DNA from: Balneola sp.
GTDB lineage: Bacteria > Bacteroidota > Rhodothermia > Balneolales > Balneolaceae
Length of the DNA stretch: 64,000 nt
Direction of reading: 5' to 3'
Assembly: GCA_002696035.1 (NCBI GenBank)
Contig: NZQV01000020.1
Span: forward strand, 46,202 to 110,201
Positions 54,035-62,077 of this stretch are shown here, one piece after another. The translations under genes were made by a program, and so were the position numbers. A model generated the notes under the pieces. The model searched no databases and was not told the DNA's origin. It worked only from the letters and a program-made list of their open reading frames with translations. Each line of letters starts with the position of its first letter. Position 1 is the first letter of the stretch.

Positions 54035-55843
54035 TTAAGCTTTCGCAGGTTTATCCTCTTTATCGCCATGCAAACTTCGCTTAATGAAGAACTGCTGAAG
54101 GATAGAGAGCACGTTGAAAATGAGATAATACAAACTCAAGCCTGCTGCAAAGTTATTGAAGATAAACAGCAGCATTACCGGGAAGATGTATTGAAGCATT
54201 TTCATTTGTCCGGCCATAGGGCTGGAACCACCACCACCGCTCATTCCACCTGTAAGTTTACTTTGAACCATCATGGCTGCGGTCATAAGTAATACAAAAC
54301 CGGCTATTTGGTCACCAAGGAATGGGATCTCGAATGGCAGTGTGAATATATAATCGGGTGCAGAAAGGTCACCGGCCCACAGGAATTCTTCCTGACGTAT
54401 CATAATAGAATTCTGGAAATAACGCCAAAGCGTGATCAGGATCGGGAACTGAAGCAGGTTAGGTAAACATCCGCCCAATGGATTTACTTTGTTCTTGCGA
54501 TAGAGATCCATCGTAGCTTTTTGTTGCTTCTGCGGATTGTCTTTGTACTTCTCCTGAATTTCTTTCATCTGGGGCTGAAGTTCGCCCATGGCTGCCATGC
54601 TTTTGTAACTCTTGTAAGTAAGAGGAGAAAGAACCAATTTCACCAGCGAGGCAAACACGATAATGATAATTCCATAATTGCTGGTAAAGCCCGACATGAA
54701 TTCAAAGAAAGGGATCACCATCCAGCGTACAAAAGGATCGGAGAACCACCGCAGCCAGCTCCAGCCTACATCTACCATATCGTAGGCATGTTCATCGATC
54801 TGAGTGAGTTCACGGTACTTCAGAGGTCCAAGATATAACCGGAATGAGACCGCGCCCTGATCATCTAAATTGGTGCGGATCGAAGAGGTATATCTATGAT
54901 CCGTATTTGCGTTGTCAGCCTCACCTGTTACTTCTCCAGTTAGCATTGCCGCATCGGTTGGAGAGAGAGGTTTTATGACCTGTGTAAAGAATTTCGTTTT
55001 GGTAGAAGTCCAGTCAATATTTCCATTGATTGTAGTTTCCTCGCGGCCGGCTTCATCCAGTTTGAACTTCTCAAGCTCACCACCTGCGTATACATAAGCG
55101 GCGGTTTCAAGAGCATCCTGTGTGGGATCTTTTTCTGTGAAATTGAGTGGAGCTGTCCACCCGAAGTCTATATCGCCACCAATAATATAATCCTGCAGTC
55201 CTATGAACTGAACATCAACATCCACCTCGTAGTTTTCCCCGTTAAGGAGGTATGTTACCTGCACTTCCCGGCCATCATCCAGGGTTAACTCATAGCGGAT
55301 CTCCCGTTGTTCACCTTCAGCTATGGTTATGGAGGAGCCCCGTGTAACCTGATCGAAATAAATATTCTGGGTCTCAATATTATAATTTTCCTCTGACAGG
55401 AATCCGATATTGTAAGCAGACCTGGTAGTGTCATCTATCAGCTGAACCGGACGTCCATCCCAGGTGTCGTATTGGTTGAGCTTAAAAGAAGAAGGTCCAG
55501 CACCTTTGTTATTGAATATCGCGGTGTATAAAGGAGTTGTGACTTTGATCTTTTGCTGTACCGTGTCCTGGAACTGGGCAAATAAACCTTGTACCACGAC
55601 CTCATCATCATCTTCCTGGCCGATGGATTCTTGCCGAGAAAAATCATCTTCCTGTGCGGCAACCTCATCTTGGTCTTGTTCGAGTGAATCCTGCCGGTTT
55701 TGCTCAATTAAAGCTAAACTATCCTGAACGGCTTGGTCGCGTTGTTGCTGAGCTAGTTCTTCTTCAGATGGCATGGTGAAATAAAACCATCCCAACATCA
55801 GTAAAAAGATCAAAACAAATCCGGTGGCGGTATTCTTATCCAA
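54035..55843 (-). CDS. yidC: Membrane protein insertase YidC
   Basis: A 602-residue Oxa1/YidC-family insertase. The N-terminal anchor (residues 5-22), a long acidic segment (25-75), a periplasmic beta domain (about 95-355) and the C-terminal five-helix conserved core with YKSYKSMAAMGELQPQMKEIQEKYKDNPQKQQ and GGCLPNLLQFPILITLW are all present. It inserts Sec-dependent and -independent membrane proteins. It follows rnpA by 11 bp in the conserved rpmH-rnpA-yidC order near chromosomal origins in many bacteria, though no dnaA is in view. Confidence 0.95.
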   Translation of the reverse strand: MDKNTATGFVLIFLLMLGWFYFTMPSEEELAQQQRDQAVQDSLALIEQNRQDSLEQDQDEVAAQEDDFSRQESIGQEDDDEVVVQGLFAQFQDTVQQKIKVTTPLYTAIFNNKGAGPSSFKLNQYDTWDGRPVQLIDDTTRSAYNIGFLSEENYNIETQNIYFDQVTRGSSITIAEGEQREIRYELTLDDGREVQVTYLLNGENYEVDVDVQFIGLQDYIIGGDIDFGWTAPLNFTEKDPTQDALETAAYVYAGGELEKFKLDEAGREETTINGNIDWTSTKTKFFTQVIKPLSPTDAAMLTGEVTGEADNANTDHRYTSSIRTNLDDQGAVSFRLYLGPLKYRELTQIDEHAYDMVDVGWSWLRWFSDPFVRWMVIPFFEFMSGFTSNYGIIIIVFASLVKLVLSPLTYKSYKSMAAMGELQPQMKEIQEKYKDNPQKQQKATMDLYRKNKVNPLGGCLPNLLQFPILITLWRYFQNSIMIRQEEFLWAGDLSAPDYIFTLPFEIPFLGDQIAGFVLLMTAAMMVQSKLTGGMSGGGGSSPMAGQMKMLQYIFPVMLLFIFNNFAAGLSLYYLIFNVLSILQQFFIKRSLHGDKEDKPAKA

Positions 55844-55854
55844 AAGTATGCGTT

Positions 55855-56286
55855 TTATAAAGGTGATCGATTTGCAGAAACACGCTCACGCAGTTCAGTC
55901 AAAAGTTCGACTACCTGACTTTGAACGGTTTCGAAAGATAGGGTTGTGCGCTTTGCCAAAAAAGCATAGTGGAGCCCTATGTCAGTAAATTCCGGCAAAT
56001 CAGTGATGATATGTTGGTTGAGCCGGTAAGCTTCACGCAGAAGTCGCTTGGTGCGATTGCGATGCACAGCATTACCGATCTTTTTTGGAGCAATGAAGCC
56101 AACAAGAAGGTTCCGGCCGGCATCAGGGTAGGTGGCATACCGAAGATTTACATCCTTATTTTTAATAAGAGAGGAACCTGAAAAAAGTTCCTCGAAATTT
56201 CGTCTGCCACTTAAAATGTGAGATTTGGGTAAGGTAAATCTATGTGAACCTGAACCAGTCAGATTACTTAGCTCCTTTTCTCTCAT
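55855..56286 (-). CDS. rnpA: Ribonuclease P protein component
   Basis: A 143-residue basic protein. The ATG at 56286 is preferred; a GTG one codon upstream is possible. [26 protein letters not shown] is the RnpA signature, which binds the catalytic RNA and pre-tRNA 5' leaders. Either start overlaps the end of rpmH (stop at 56264) by 23 or 26 bp, so rnpA translation begins inside rpmH. Its N-terminal extension (residues 1-25) is longer than in E. coli. Confidence 0.92.
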   Translation of the reverse strand: MREKELSNLTGSGSHRFTLPKSHILSGRRNFEELFSGSSLIKNKDVNLRYATYPDAGRNLLVGFIAPKKIGNAVHRNRTKRLLREAYRLNQHIITDLPEFTDIGLHYAFLAKRTTLSFETVQSQVVELLTELRERVSANRSPL

Positions 56287-56422
56287 CACTGACGGTTAGC
56301 TTGTGACGGCCTTTCTTGCGTCGACGAGCTAAAGTCTTGCGGCCATTTTTGGAAGCCATGCGCTCGCGAAAGCCGTGTTTGTTCTTACGCTTTTTATTAC
56401 TTGGTTGATACGTGCGTTTCAT
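56264..56422 (-). CDS. rpmH: 50S ribosomal protein L34
   Basis: A 52-residue highly basic protein read from the ATG at 56422: [20 protein letters not shown] continues through [22 protein letters not shown] and a short tail. MKRTYQPS and GFRxRMxSKNGR are the L34 signatures. It is too short for a length-filtered ORF listing. It is followed by rnpA, whose start it overlaps, in the classical rpmH-rnpA-yidC order. Confidence 0.97.
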   Translation of the reverse strand: MKRTYQPSNKKRKNKHGFRERMASKNGRKTLARRRKKGRHKLTVSDERKGAK

Positions 56423-56618
56423 GAATATGGATATTTTATACGTTCAATTTCTTATCCGAAAAAGGCTTTAAATATAAAGAGAATCTCAGAAAAAACAGAA
56501 CTATTATTTAACTCAATTAACTTCCGGTTTGATAGCGGTTTACTTTGTGTGAATACTAACTTTTAACGATGTTAGTTTACTACATATGAGTGAATTCATT
56601 CAATCTAATTTGGATAAT

Positions 56619-57407
56619 ATGAGTATCAAAACGCTGCAATTAACTGGGATCTTAATTTTAATTCCGTTCTTTGGGGGTGTGATGCTTCAGGAAACACAGG
56701 CGCAGCCCAACAAAGAAGAATTACTAGAGCAGGCCTCTGAGTATTTCAGTCAGTCACAAGAATCAGAAGCGCTGAAAGCTTATCTGGATGTGCTGAAAGT
56801 GGATGGTGATAATTTCGAGGCATTATGGCATATAAGTTTACTCCATGCAAGAATTGGCTATCGGGCGGAGTCTAAAGCACAGATGAGGGAGTATTATGAG
56901 GAGTCATTAAAATATGCGGAGGAAGTTTTGCAGAAATATCCGGAGGAGGGAAGATCTCATTTTGTGTATGCAGTGGCGAACGGACGTATTTCAGATATAT
57001 CGGGTTCAAAAGTGAGGATCGAAAAGTCACATGTCGTAAAAAGACATATAGACAAAGCATTAGAAATGATGCCTGAATTCGGGCCTGCCTGGCATCTTCT
57101 GGGCTTGTGGCACAGTAAAGTTGCGAATGTAGGCTCTGCACAAAAGTTTGCAGCAGGGATGTTTTCGAAAGGATTGCCCAAAGGCGCTTCCAATGCCAAA
57201 GCAGCTCAGTATATACGGAAAGCCATTGACTTAGAACCGTCCCAAACGCTTCGCTTTAAACTGGATCTGGCCCAACATTATCAGCGAGCGGGAGAGGATC
57301 AAAAAGCGATAAGTGTACTCAATGAGGTGCTGAAAATGAATGCTGAAACGGAAATCGATCAATGGAATCTGGAGCGTGCCAGAGATTTGTTAGATGACCT
57401 TATGTGA
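56619..57407 (+). CDS. Exported TPR-repeat protein
   Basis: 262 residues from the ATG at 56619, which puts a signal peptide first (hydrophobic TGILILIPFFGGVML, cleavage likely after ETQA). The rest is alpha-helical with TPR units, for example EQASEYFSQSQESEALKAYLDVLKVDGDNFEALW (given here by its first residues, EQASEYFSQSQ) and FKLDLAQHYQRAGEDQKAISVLNEVLK. The pattern resembles the regulator-of-microtubule-dynamics-like TPR proteins of bacteria, but the role is unknown; protein-protein contact in the periplasm is the likely level of function. Confidence 0.78.
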   Translation: MSIKTLQLTGILILIPFFGGVMLQETQAQPNKEELLEQASEYFSQSQESEALKAYLDVLKVDGDNFEALWHISLLHARIGYRAESKAQMREYYEESLKYAEEVLQKYPEEGRSHFVYAVANGRISDISGSKVRIEKSHVVKRHIDKALEMMPEFGPAWHLLGLWHSKVANVGSAQKFAAGMFSKGLPKGASNAKAAQYIRKAIDLEPSQTLRFKLDLAQHYQRAGEDQKAISVLNEVLKMNAETEIDQWNLERARDLLDDLM

Positions 57408-57496
57408 TCACTTTTCTATCAAGATGAAGTATCTTAAATGAGCAGTAAAGACAGTTTACTTTATAAATTAAACTAAGGTTCCACATCCTTTTTATC

Positions 57497-58930
57497 CTAT
57501 TTTATCAGGGTCATTTTCCGGGTCAGTGTGGTGGAACCGGATTGAAGTTGGTAGATATATACACCGCTGGTTAAGGATGAGGCATCGAAGGATATGGTGT
57601 AGCTGCCCGCTGCTTTTCGTGTGGATTCTAACACCCGAATTTTCTGCCCAAGCATATTGAATACACTCAATTCTATATCAGCTGCTTCTGGTAGCTGGTA
57701 AGTAATTTGCGTGGAGGGGTTGAATGGATTGGGATAGTTCTGTTGCAGTTGGAAGGTGCTCGGAACTTCCTCTTTCTGTTCACTGGAAGTTGCAATAGAA
57801 CGAAACGTGTAAATATTGCCGTCAAAAGATCCGAGGTATAAGTTCCGGTCTTGATCTTCTCCAAACATAATAAGCTGGTTTCCACTAAACTGAGCCAAAA
57901 CTTGATTATCTGAAGCTTCGTCTCCATCCCAGGCCAGCGACCAAATATAGCCAGAGGCGAAATCAGCGTACACATAACGCTCTTCCAGTTCCGGTGCTTT
58001 TGTACCACGATATACAAATCCACCGGTAATGGATCCGCCTAAGTCCCGCCCATATTCATATACAGGAAGTACTAATCCGGATGTATCACAACCTTCAGAG
58101 GGATCAAAACAAAGACTGCCTTCCATAGTATTCCAACCATAATTCAGGCCTTTTTCTACCACATTGATCTCTTCGCGGGTAGATTGTCCCACATCAGCCA
58201 CCCATAATTCATCCGTTTCGGCATCAAAGCTAAAGCGGTAGGGATTTCGGAATCCATAGGCATAGATCTCTTCCCGATATCCTTCATCATTATTTACATA
58301 GGGATTATCATCTGGGATGGCATAATTCAGGTCATCTTCGGTGCTGTCCACATCAATACGCAAAAGAGAACCCAAAAGTGTAGCTCGGTCTTGACCGTTT
58401 TCTTCAGGATCACCACCACTGCCTCCATCACCAAGGGCGATATACAAGTAGTTATCAGGCCCGAAATGAATTTGCCCGGCATTATGGTTGGAATAAGGCT
58501 GATCAATCTCCATCAGCATAAGTTCAGAATCTTCATTCACTGAATTCTGATCATCGGGTACTTCGAAACGGGATACTATTGATCGAAAGGGATTTCCAGC
58601 AGTGTAATACACATACACATAACCGTTGGATTCAAAATCGGGATGAAAATCAAAGCCCAGCAAACCGCCTTCGCCGGAGGTGTTTACGGCTCCTTCAATA
58701 TCCAGAAATACATCCATTTCAGAAGTTGTGACATCATTTTTAAAAGTCAGGATACGACCGCTTCGTTCGGCTACATACACCTGATCGTCGGATTGGCTGG
58801 CAAACTGGTAGTCGATGGGAGCATTGAAGCTTAGGTTGGGATAGGCGTTTACCACTTCAACCTGAGCATTGGTATGGATACTGAAAAGTGATAAAAATGA
58901 GGCTATAAAAACACGGATAACTAATTTCAT
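57497..58930 (-). CDS. T9SS-exported PQQ-dependent sugar dehydrogenase-like protein
   Basis: A 477-residue protein. It has a signal peptide (1-22, cleavage after TNA), a six-bladed beta-propeller of the glucose/sorbosone dehydrogenase family (GLLGFDFHPDFESNGYVYVYYT, DGGSGGDPEENGQD, YAYGFRNPYRFSFD) and a C-terminal type A T9SS sorting domain beginning near residue 392 (NYPNPFNPST...SGVYIYQLQSG...KMTLIK). Type IX secretion therefore exports it to the surface or medium. It may oxidise sugars with PQQ, but the cofactor is inferred. The next gene downstream is on the opposite strand. Confidence 0.9.
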   Translation of the reverse strand: MKLVIRVFIASFLSLFSIHTNAQVEVVNAYPNLSFNAPIDYQFASQSDDQVYVAERSGRILTFKNDVTTSEMDVFLDIEGAVNTSGEGGLLGFDFHPDFESNGYVYVYYTAGNPFRSIVSRFEVPDDQNSVNEDSELMLMEIDQPYSNHNAGQIHFGPDNYLYIALGDGGSGGDPEENGQDRATLLGSLLRIDVDSTEDDLNYAIPDDNPYVNNDEGYREEIYAYGFRNPYRFSFDAETDELWVADVGQSTREEINVVEKGLNYGWNTMEGSLCFDPSEGCDTSGLVLPVYEYGRDLGGSITGGFVYRGTKAPELEERYVYADFASGYIWSLAWDGDEASDNQVLAQFSGNQLIMFGEDQDRNLYLGSFDGNIYTFRSIATSSEQKEEVPSTFQLQQNYPNPFNPSTQITYQLPEAADIELSVFNMLGQKIRVLESTRKAAGSYTISFDASSLTSGVYIYQLQSGSTTLTRKMTLIK

Positions 58931-59136
58931 AAGGCTCTATTGGTTTTGGATGTACTATATCAACATGGAAAGCGTCAATAAGTTTCCTGACCAAAGAAAA
59001 TCTATGATTTCAGAAATGTTCTTCTACTCTAATGCTTTATTCAAGAGCAGTATATGCAGAATTGTATCGAAATAGATTGCCTTTTAGCGGCCTACTTGTT
59101 CATTTATCTTGGCAGAAACCGAACTAAACAATAAAT

Positions 59137-59330
59137 CCCGATAATCGGGACCGGTGTTTTCGGAATGCTTAGGAATACATCTTTCAGCTCAGTCTGATTT
59201 GAGTAGTTTATCTGAATTTATAAGAGCGGGGCGATGGATGGATTTAGGGCTTGTCGCGATTTTGCACGATCAGGCACGAAAACTGAAACTACAATTGATC
59301 CAGGCGGAGGCTTGAACCAATTGTAGTTTT
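59137..59330. repeat. Palindromes in the 58931-59345 gap
   Basis: 59137-59149 is a short palindrome CCCGAT-A-ATCGGG. 59286-59297 (AAACTACAATTG) and 59318-59329 (CAATTGTAGTTT) are perfect 12-bp arms around GATCCAGGCGGAGGCTTGAACC, a member of the CAAGCGGAnGCTTG family. No gene is supported here. The latter lies beyond the glyS stop and could terminate it, but no T-run follows. Confidence 0.6.
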
Positions 59331-59345
59331 ATCCAATATCCTAAG

Positions 59346-60803
59346 TTACTCCGGTTTCCAGTCTTTCATTCCGTCACGGATAACTTGGGCCAGTTTTGAG
59401 ACCGGCACGCGATCCTGACTCATATCATCACGGTAACGGATGGTTACGGTATCTTCGCCTTCTGATTCCACTCCATCAAAATCCACGGTTATGCAGAAGG
59501 GTGTTCCCGCTTCATCCTGTCGTCGGTAACGTTTTCCGATAGATCCGGATTCGTCATACAACACTGAAAATTCTTCACGTAACTCTTTTTCGATCTTGTG
59601 CGCGAGGTCCTGCAATTTTTCTTTCTTGATCAGCGGGAAGATGCCAACTTGAGTCGGTGCTAATTTCGGATTCATTTTCAGCACGGTGCGGGTATCGCCA
59701 TCCACTTCTTCCTCGCGGTATGCATCACAAAGCACCATAAGTGTGAGGCGGTCAAGCCCTACAGACGTTTCAATTACATAAGGAACAAAGCGCTCTTGAT
59801 TTTTCTGATCGTAGTAGTCCAGTTTTTTGCCGGAAAATTCAGCATGCTGGGTCAGATCAAAATCGGTTCGATTGTGAATGCCTTCCACTTCTTGCCAGCC
59901 GATCGGATATTTGTATTGAATGTCGGCAGCGGCACGTGCGTAGTGAGCAAGCTTGTCTTCGGGATGAGGAGCCGTTCTTAAATTTTCTTCACGGATTCCC
60001 ATCATTTTATGCCATTCAAGACGCTTTTCAAGCCATTTTTCGTATTCATCTTCATCGGTTCCGGGCTTCACGAAATATTGCATTTCCATCTGCTCAAACT
60101 CCCGCATGCGGAAAACGAACTGCCGGGCTACTACCTCATTTCGGAAGGCTTTGCCTGTTTGGGCGATCCCAAAAGGAATCGTAACACGTGCGGTATCAAG
60201 TACATTTTTATAATTCACAAAAATTCCCTGTGCCGTCTCAGGACGCAAATAAACGCCTTCTTCTTCTGTGGAAGTGGAACCGAATTGGGTTTTAAACATC
60301 AGGTTGAACTGACGAACTTCGGTCCAGTCGAAGGCTCCGGATTCCGGCGCACGGATCTCGTTTTCCATAATGATCTCGTACAGGTCTTCCGTCAGGCTCT
60401 TTCGTGAACCGCAGGAATCCAGCTTTTCTTGTATGGCGTTGGCCTCTTCGTGCTTATCATCCTTGCGCAGCTTTTCAATGTGCTGCTCAATGATCATATC
60501 CGCACGGTAGCGTTTTTTGGACTGCTTGTCGTCGATCATTGGGTCGTTGAAACCGCCCACGTGACCACTTGCTTCCCACACTTTGGGATGCATGAAAATA
60601 GCTGCATCCACACCCACAATATTATCGTGGCGACGGGTCATCTCTTTCCACCAGGCATCACGGATATTTCGTTTGAGTTCTACACCGAGGGGTCCGTAAT
60701 CATAAACGGCACTGAGTCCGCCATATATTTCTGAGGATTGAAAGATGAAGCCCCGCGCTTTCGCCAGCGATACAATTTTATCCAGATTGTCCAAATTCGA
60801 CAT
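59346..60803 (-). CDS. glyS: Glycine-tRNA ligase (eukaryotic-type homodimer)
   Basis: A 485-residue class II synthetase of the alpha2 type, not the alpha2beta2 GlyQS form. IFQSSEIYGGLSAVYDYGPLG and the motif 2 block FRNEVVARQFVFRMREFEQMEMQYF precede motif 3 TSVGLDRLTLMV and the C-terminal anticodon domain with the typical KRYRRQDEAGTPFCITVDF. It charges tRNA-Gly. A canonical -7 box lies 38 bp upstream of the ATG. Confidence 0.97.
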   Translation of the reverse strand: MSNLDNLDKIVSLAKARGFIFQSSEIYGGLSAVYDYGPLGVELKRNIRDAWWKEMTRRHDNIVGVDAAIFMHPKVWEASGHVGGFNDPMIDDKQSKKRYRADMIIEQHIEKLRKDDKHEEANAIQEKLDSCGSRKSLTEDLYEIIMENEIRAPESGAFDWTEVRQFNLMFKTQFGSTSTEEEGVYLRPETAQGIFVNYKNVLDTARVTIPFGIAQTGKAFRNEVVARQFVFRMREFEQMEMQYFVKPGTDEDEYEKWLEKRLEWHKMMGIREENLRTAPHPEDKLAHYARAAADIQYKYPIGWQEVEGIHNRTDFDLTQHAEFSGKKLDYYDQKNQERFVPYVIETSVGLDRLTLMVLCDAYREEEVDGDTRTVLKMNPKLAPTQVGIFPLIKKEKLQDLAHKIEKELREEFSVLYDESGSIGKRYRRQDEAGTPFCITVDFDGVESEGEDTVTIRYRDDMSQDRVPVSKLAQVIRDGMKDWKPE

Positions 60804-60841
60804 TTGTAAGTGTGTTTACAGTTCAAAAATTTGTTGAACGC

Positions 60842-60849
60842 CAAAGATA
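60842..60849 (-). promoter_or_regulatory. -7 box of glyS
   Basis: Minus strand TATCTTTG matches TAnnTTTG exactly, 38 nt before the start. A -33 TTTG at ideal spacing is not visible. Confidence 0.5.
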
Positions 60850-60856
60850 CGTAATA

Positions 60857-60975
60857 GAACATCGAATGTGGAACATCCAACCAGGAAATTTAGAACGGTG
60901 ATGTTTAGATAGACAATTAAGCTAAATTAAGGTGCTCAAGACTAACGTAATTCCTGCGAAGGCGGGAATCTAAAT
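60857..60975. repeat. GAACATCGAA unit and third GTCATTCC-type repeat
   Basis: 60857-60882 reads GAACATCGAATGTGGAACATCC, a semi-palindromic unit related to those at 4641, 26257 and 61997. 60947-60975 (GTAA, TTCCTGCGAAGGCGGGAAT, CTAAAT) is copy 3 of the family at 26306 and 53966. Confidence 0.7.
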
Positions 60976-61034
60976 GCAATAATTAGAATCGATTACTGAC
61001 TCTATTCCGTGCTTGATATGAAACCCCAACCGTC

Positions 61035-61268
61035 CGAGCGGAGACTTAAGATTGAAAAGCTTCATCTCTTAATCTCCTCCCTGGAAGTAACAGCGAGCTG
61101 TTCTTCCGCTCCCTCCAGAGGGACACAGGTTCTTGCCATTAATCAAAATTTCTACTCAAGATAAAATTCACACTTCAGTGAAAATCTTATCTCTCATGGG
61201 GTATCTTAAGTCTTGAGCGAGTGTGTATGTATAATTCGAATGCAAATTGTTTCGAGCGGAGACTTAAG
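61035..61268. repeat. Direct repeat CGAGCGGAGACTTAAG, two copies 218 bp apart
   Basis: The 16-mer occurs exactly at 61035-61050 and 61253-61268; CTTAAGTCTTGAGCGA at 61204-61219 is a partial inverted copy. The gap 60804-61398 otherwise holds only the repeats above and no supported gene. Confidence 0.6.
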
Positions 61269-61398
61269 AATTGTTGTCGCGGGGTCATTTTCTCAAGTCT
61301 GAAGACTTGGACTGCTACTTCTTTCCAGTCACCGCTTCGCTCAAGACTGAAAAGATCTTAGGGAGACCGATTTCAGCTTTGCTGGAAATCAGCTCGTA

Positions 61399-61941
61399 CT
61401 AAGAAATAAGCTTAATATAGCTCTCCATATCAAAAGGTTCGGGCGGGGCGGTCTTCTTCAGGTAGAGCGGGTGATGGGGATGTCCGGCTTTAGAAATGCG
61501 ACCGCGTTTGAAGAAGGAGTGATCCTGACTCCCCAATACTTCATAAATATCATGCAGGCAGCGGGAAAGATACGGGCGTTTTTCGATCAGTGTTCCCCAC
61601 GCGCACCAGATATCGGTAGAAATTCCATCCATGAGATCTGCAATGGCGTCCACATTTTTTTGGTGGATCTTTTTCTGAAAGTGCTTGTGCATTTTATCAG
61701 GATTGGTGGCTCGCTGGGGGTAGAGGTTGAACATCAGCCAGCCGTCGTAGTCGTGGTCGCGGGCGAATCGTGCAACCGATGCTACCGTAGGGTCAAGATC
61801 ATTGGGCTTTGCCGTGGATGGATTCACCCCAAAACAAACCAGTGGGTTTTCGCCTTCTTGTCCAAGGGAGTATCGGGTTAGCGGTTCATCATGGTCATAG
61901 ATCCAATCTTTATCAGGAAACATCTGTGGAATTTTATTCAA
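61399..61941 (-). CDS. DUF1643 domain protein
   Basis: A 180-residue protein with the DUF1643 pattern: RYSLGQEGENPLVCFGVNPSTAKPNDLDPTV (opening with RYSLGQEG), GWLMFNLYPQRATNP, and CAWGTLI...GHPHHPLYL. Members occur in phage, plasmid and chromosomal settings; no function is established, though a nucleic-acid enzyme fold has been suggested. Start is unsure: TTG at 61941 or ATG at 61923; I list the longer. Confidence 0.82.
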   Translation of the reverse strand: MNKIPQMFPDKDWIYDHDEPLTRYSLGQEGENPLVCFGVNPSTAKPNDLDPTVASVARFARDHDYDGWLMFNLYPQRATNPDKMHKHFQKKIHQKNVDAIADLMDGISTDIWCAWGTLIEKRPYLSRCLHDIYEVLGSQDHSFFKRGRISKAGHPHHPLYLKKTAPPEPFDMESYIKLIS

Positions 61942-61996
61942 CTTCTAAATGCATCCGAAAATAGGGGATTATATAAAGAATGTAATGCTAAACTGA

Positions 61997-62039
61997 GAAC
62001 TTCAATGTTCGTTGTTCGATATTGAATGTTCGGTGTTCT
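61997..62039. repeat. GAACATTCAATATCGAACAACGAAC-type repeat upstream of tilS
   Basis: TTCAATGTTCGTTGTTCGATATTGAATGTTCGGTGTTC-type units (first word TTCAATGTTCGTTGTTC) fill the region just before the tilS start. Related shorter units lie at 4641, 26257 and 60857. Common in this phylum's intergenic DNA. Confidence 0.6.
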
Positions 62040-62077
62040 TAACTCGATATTCAAAAAATTTCCCCCTACTTTTACGC

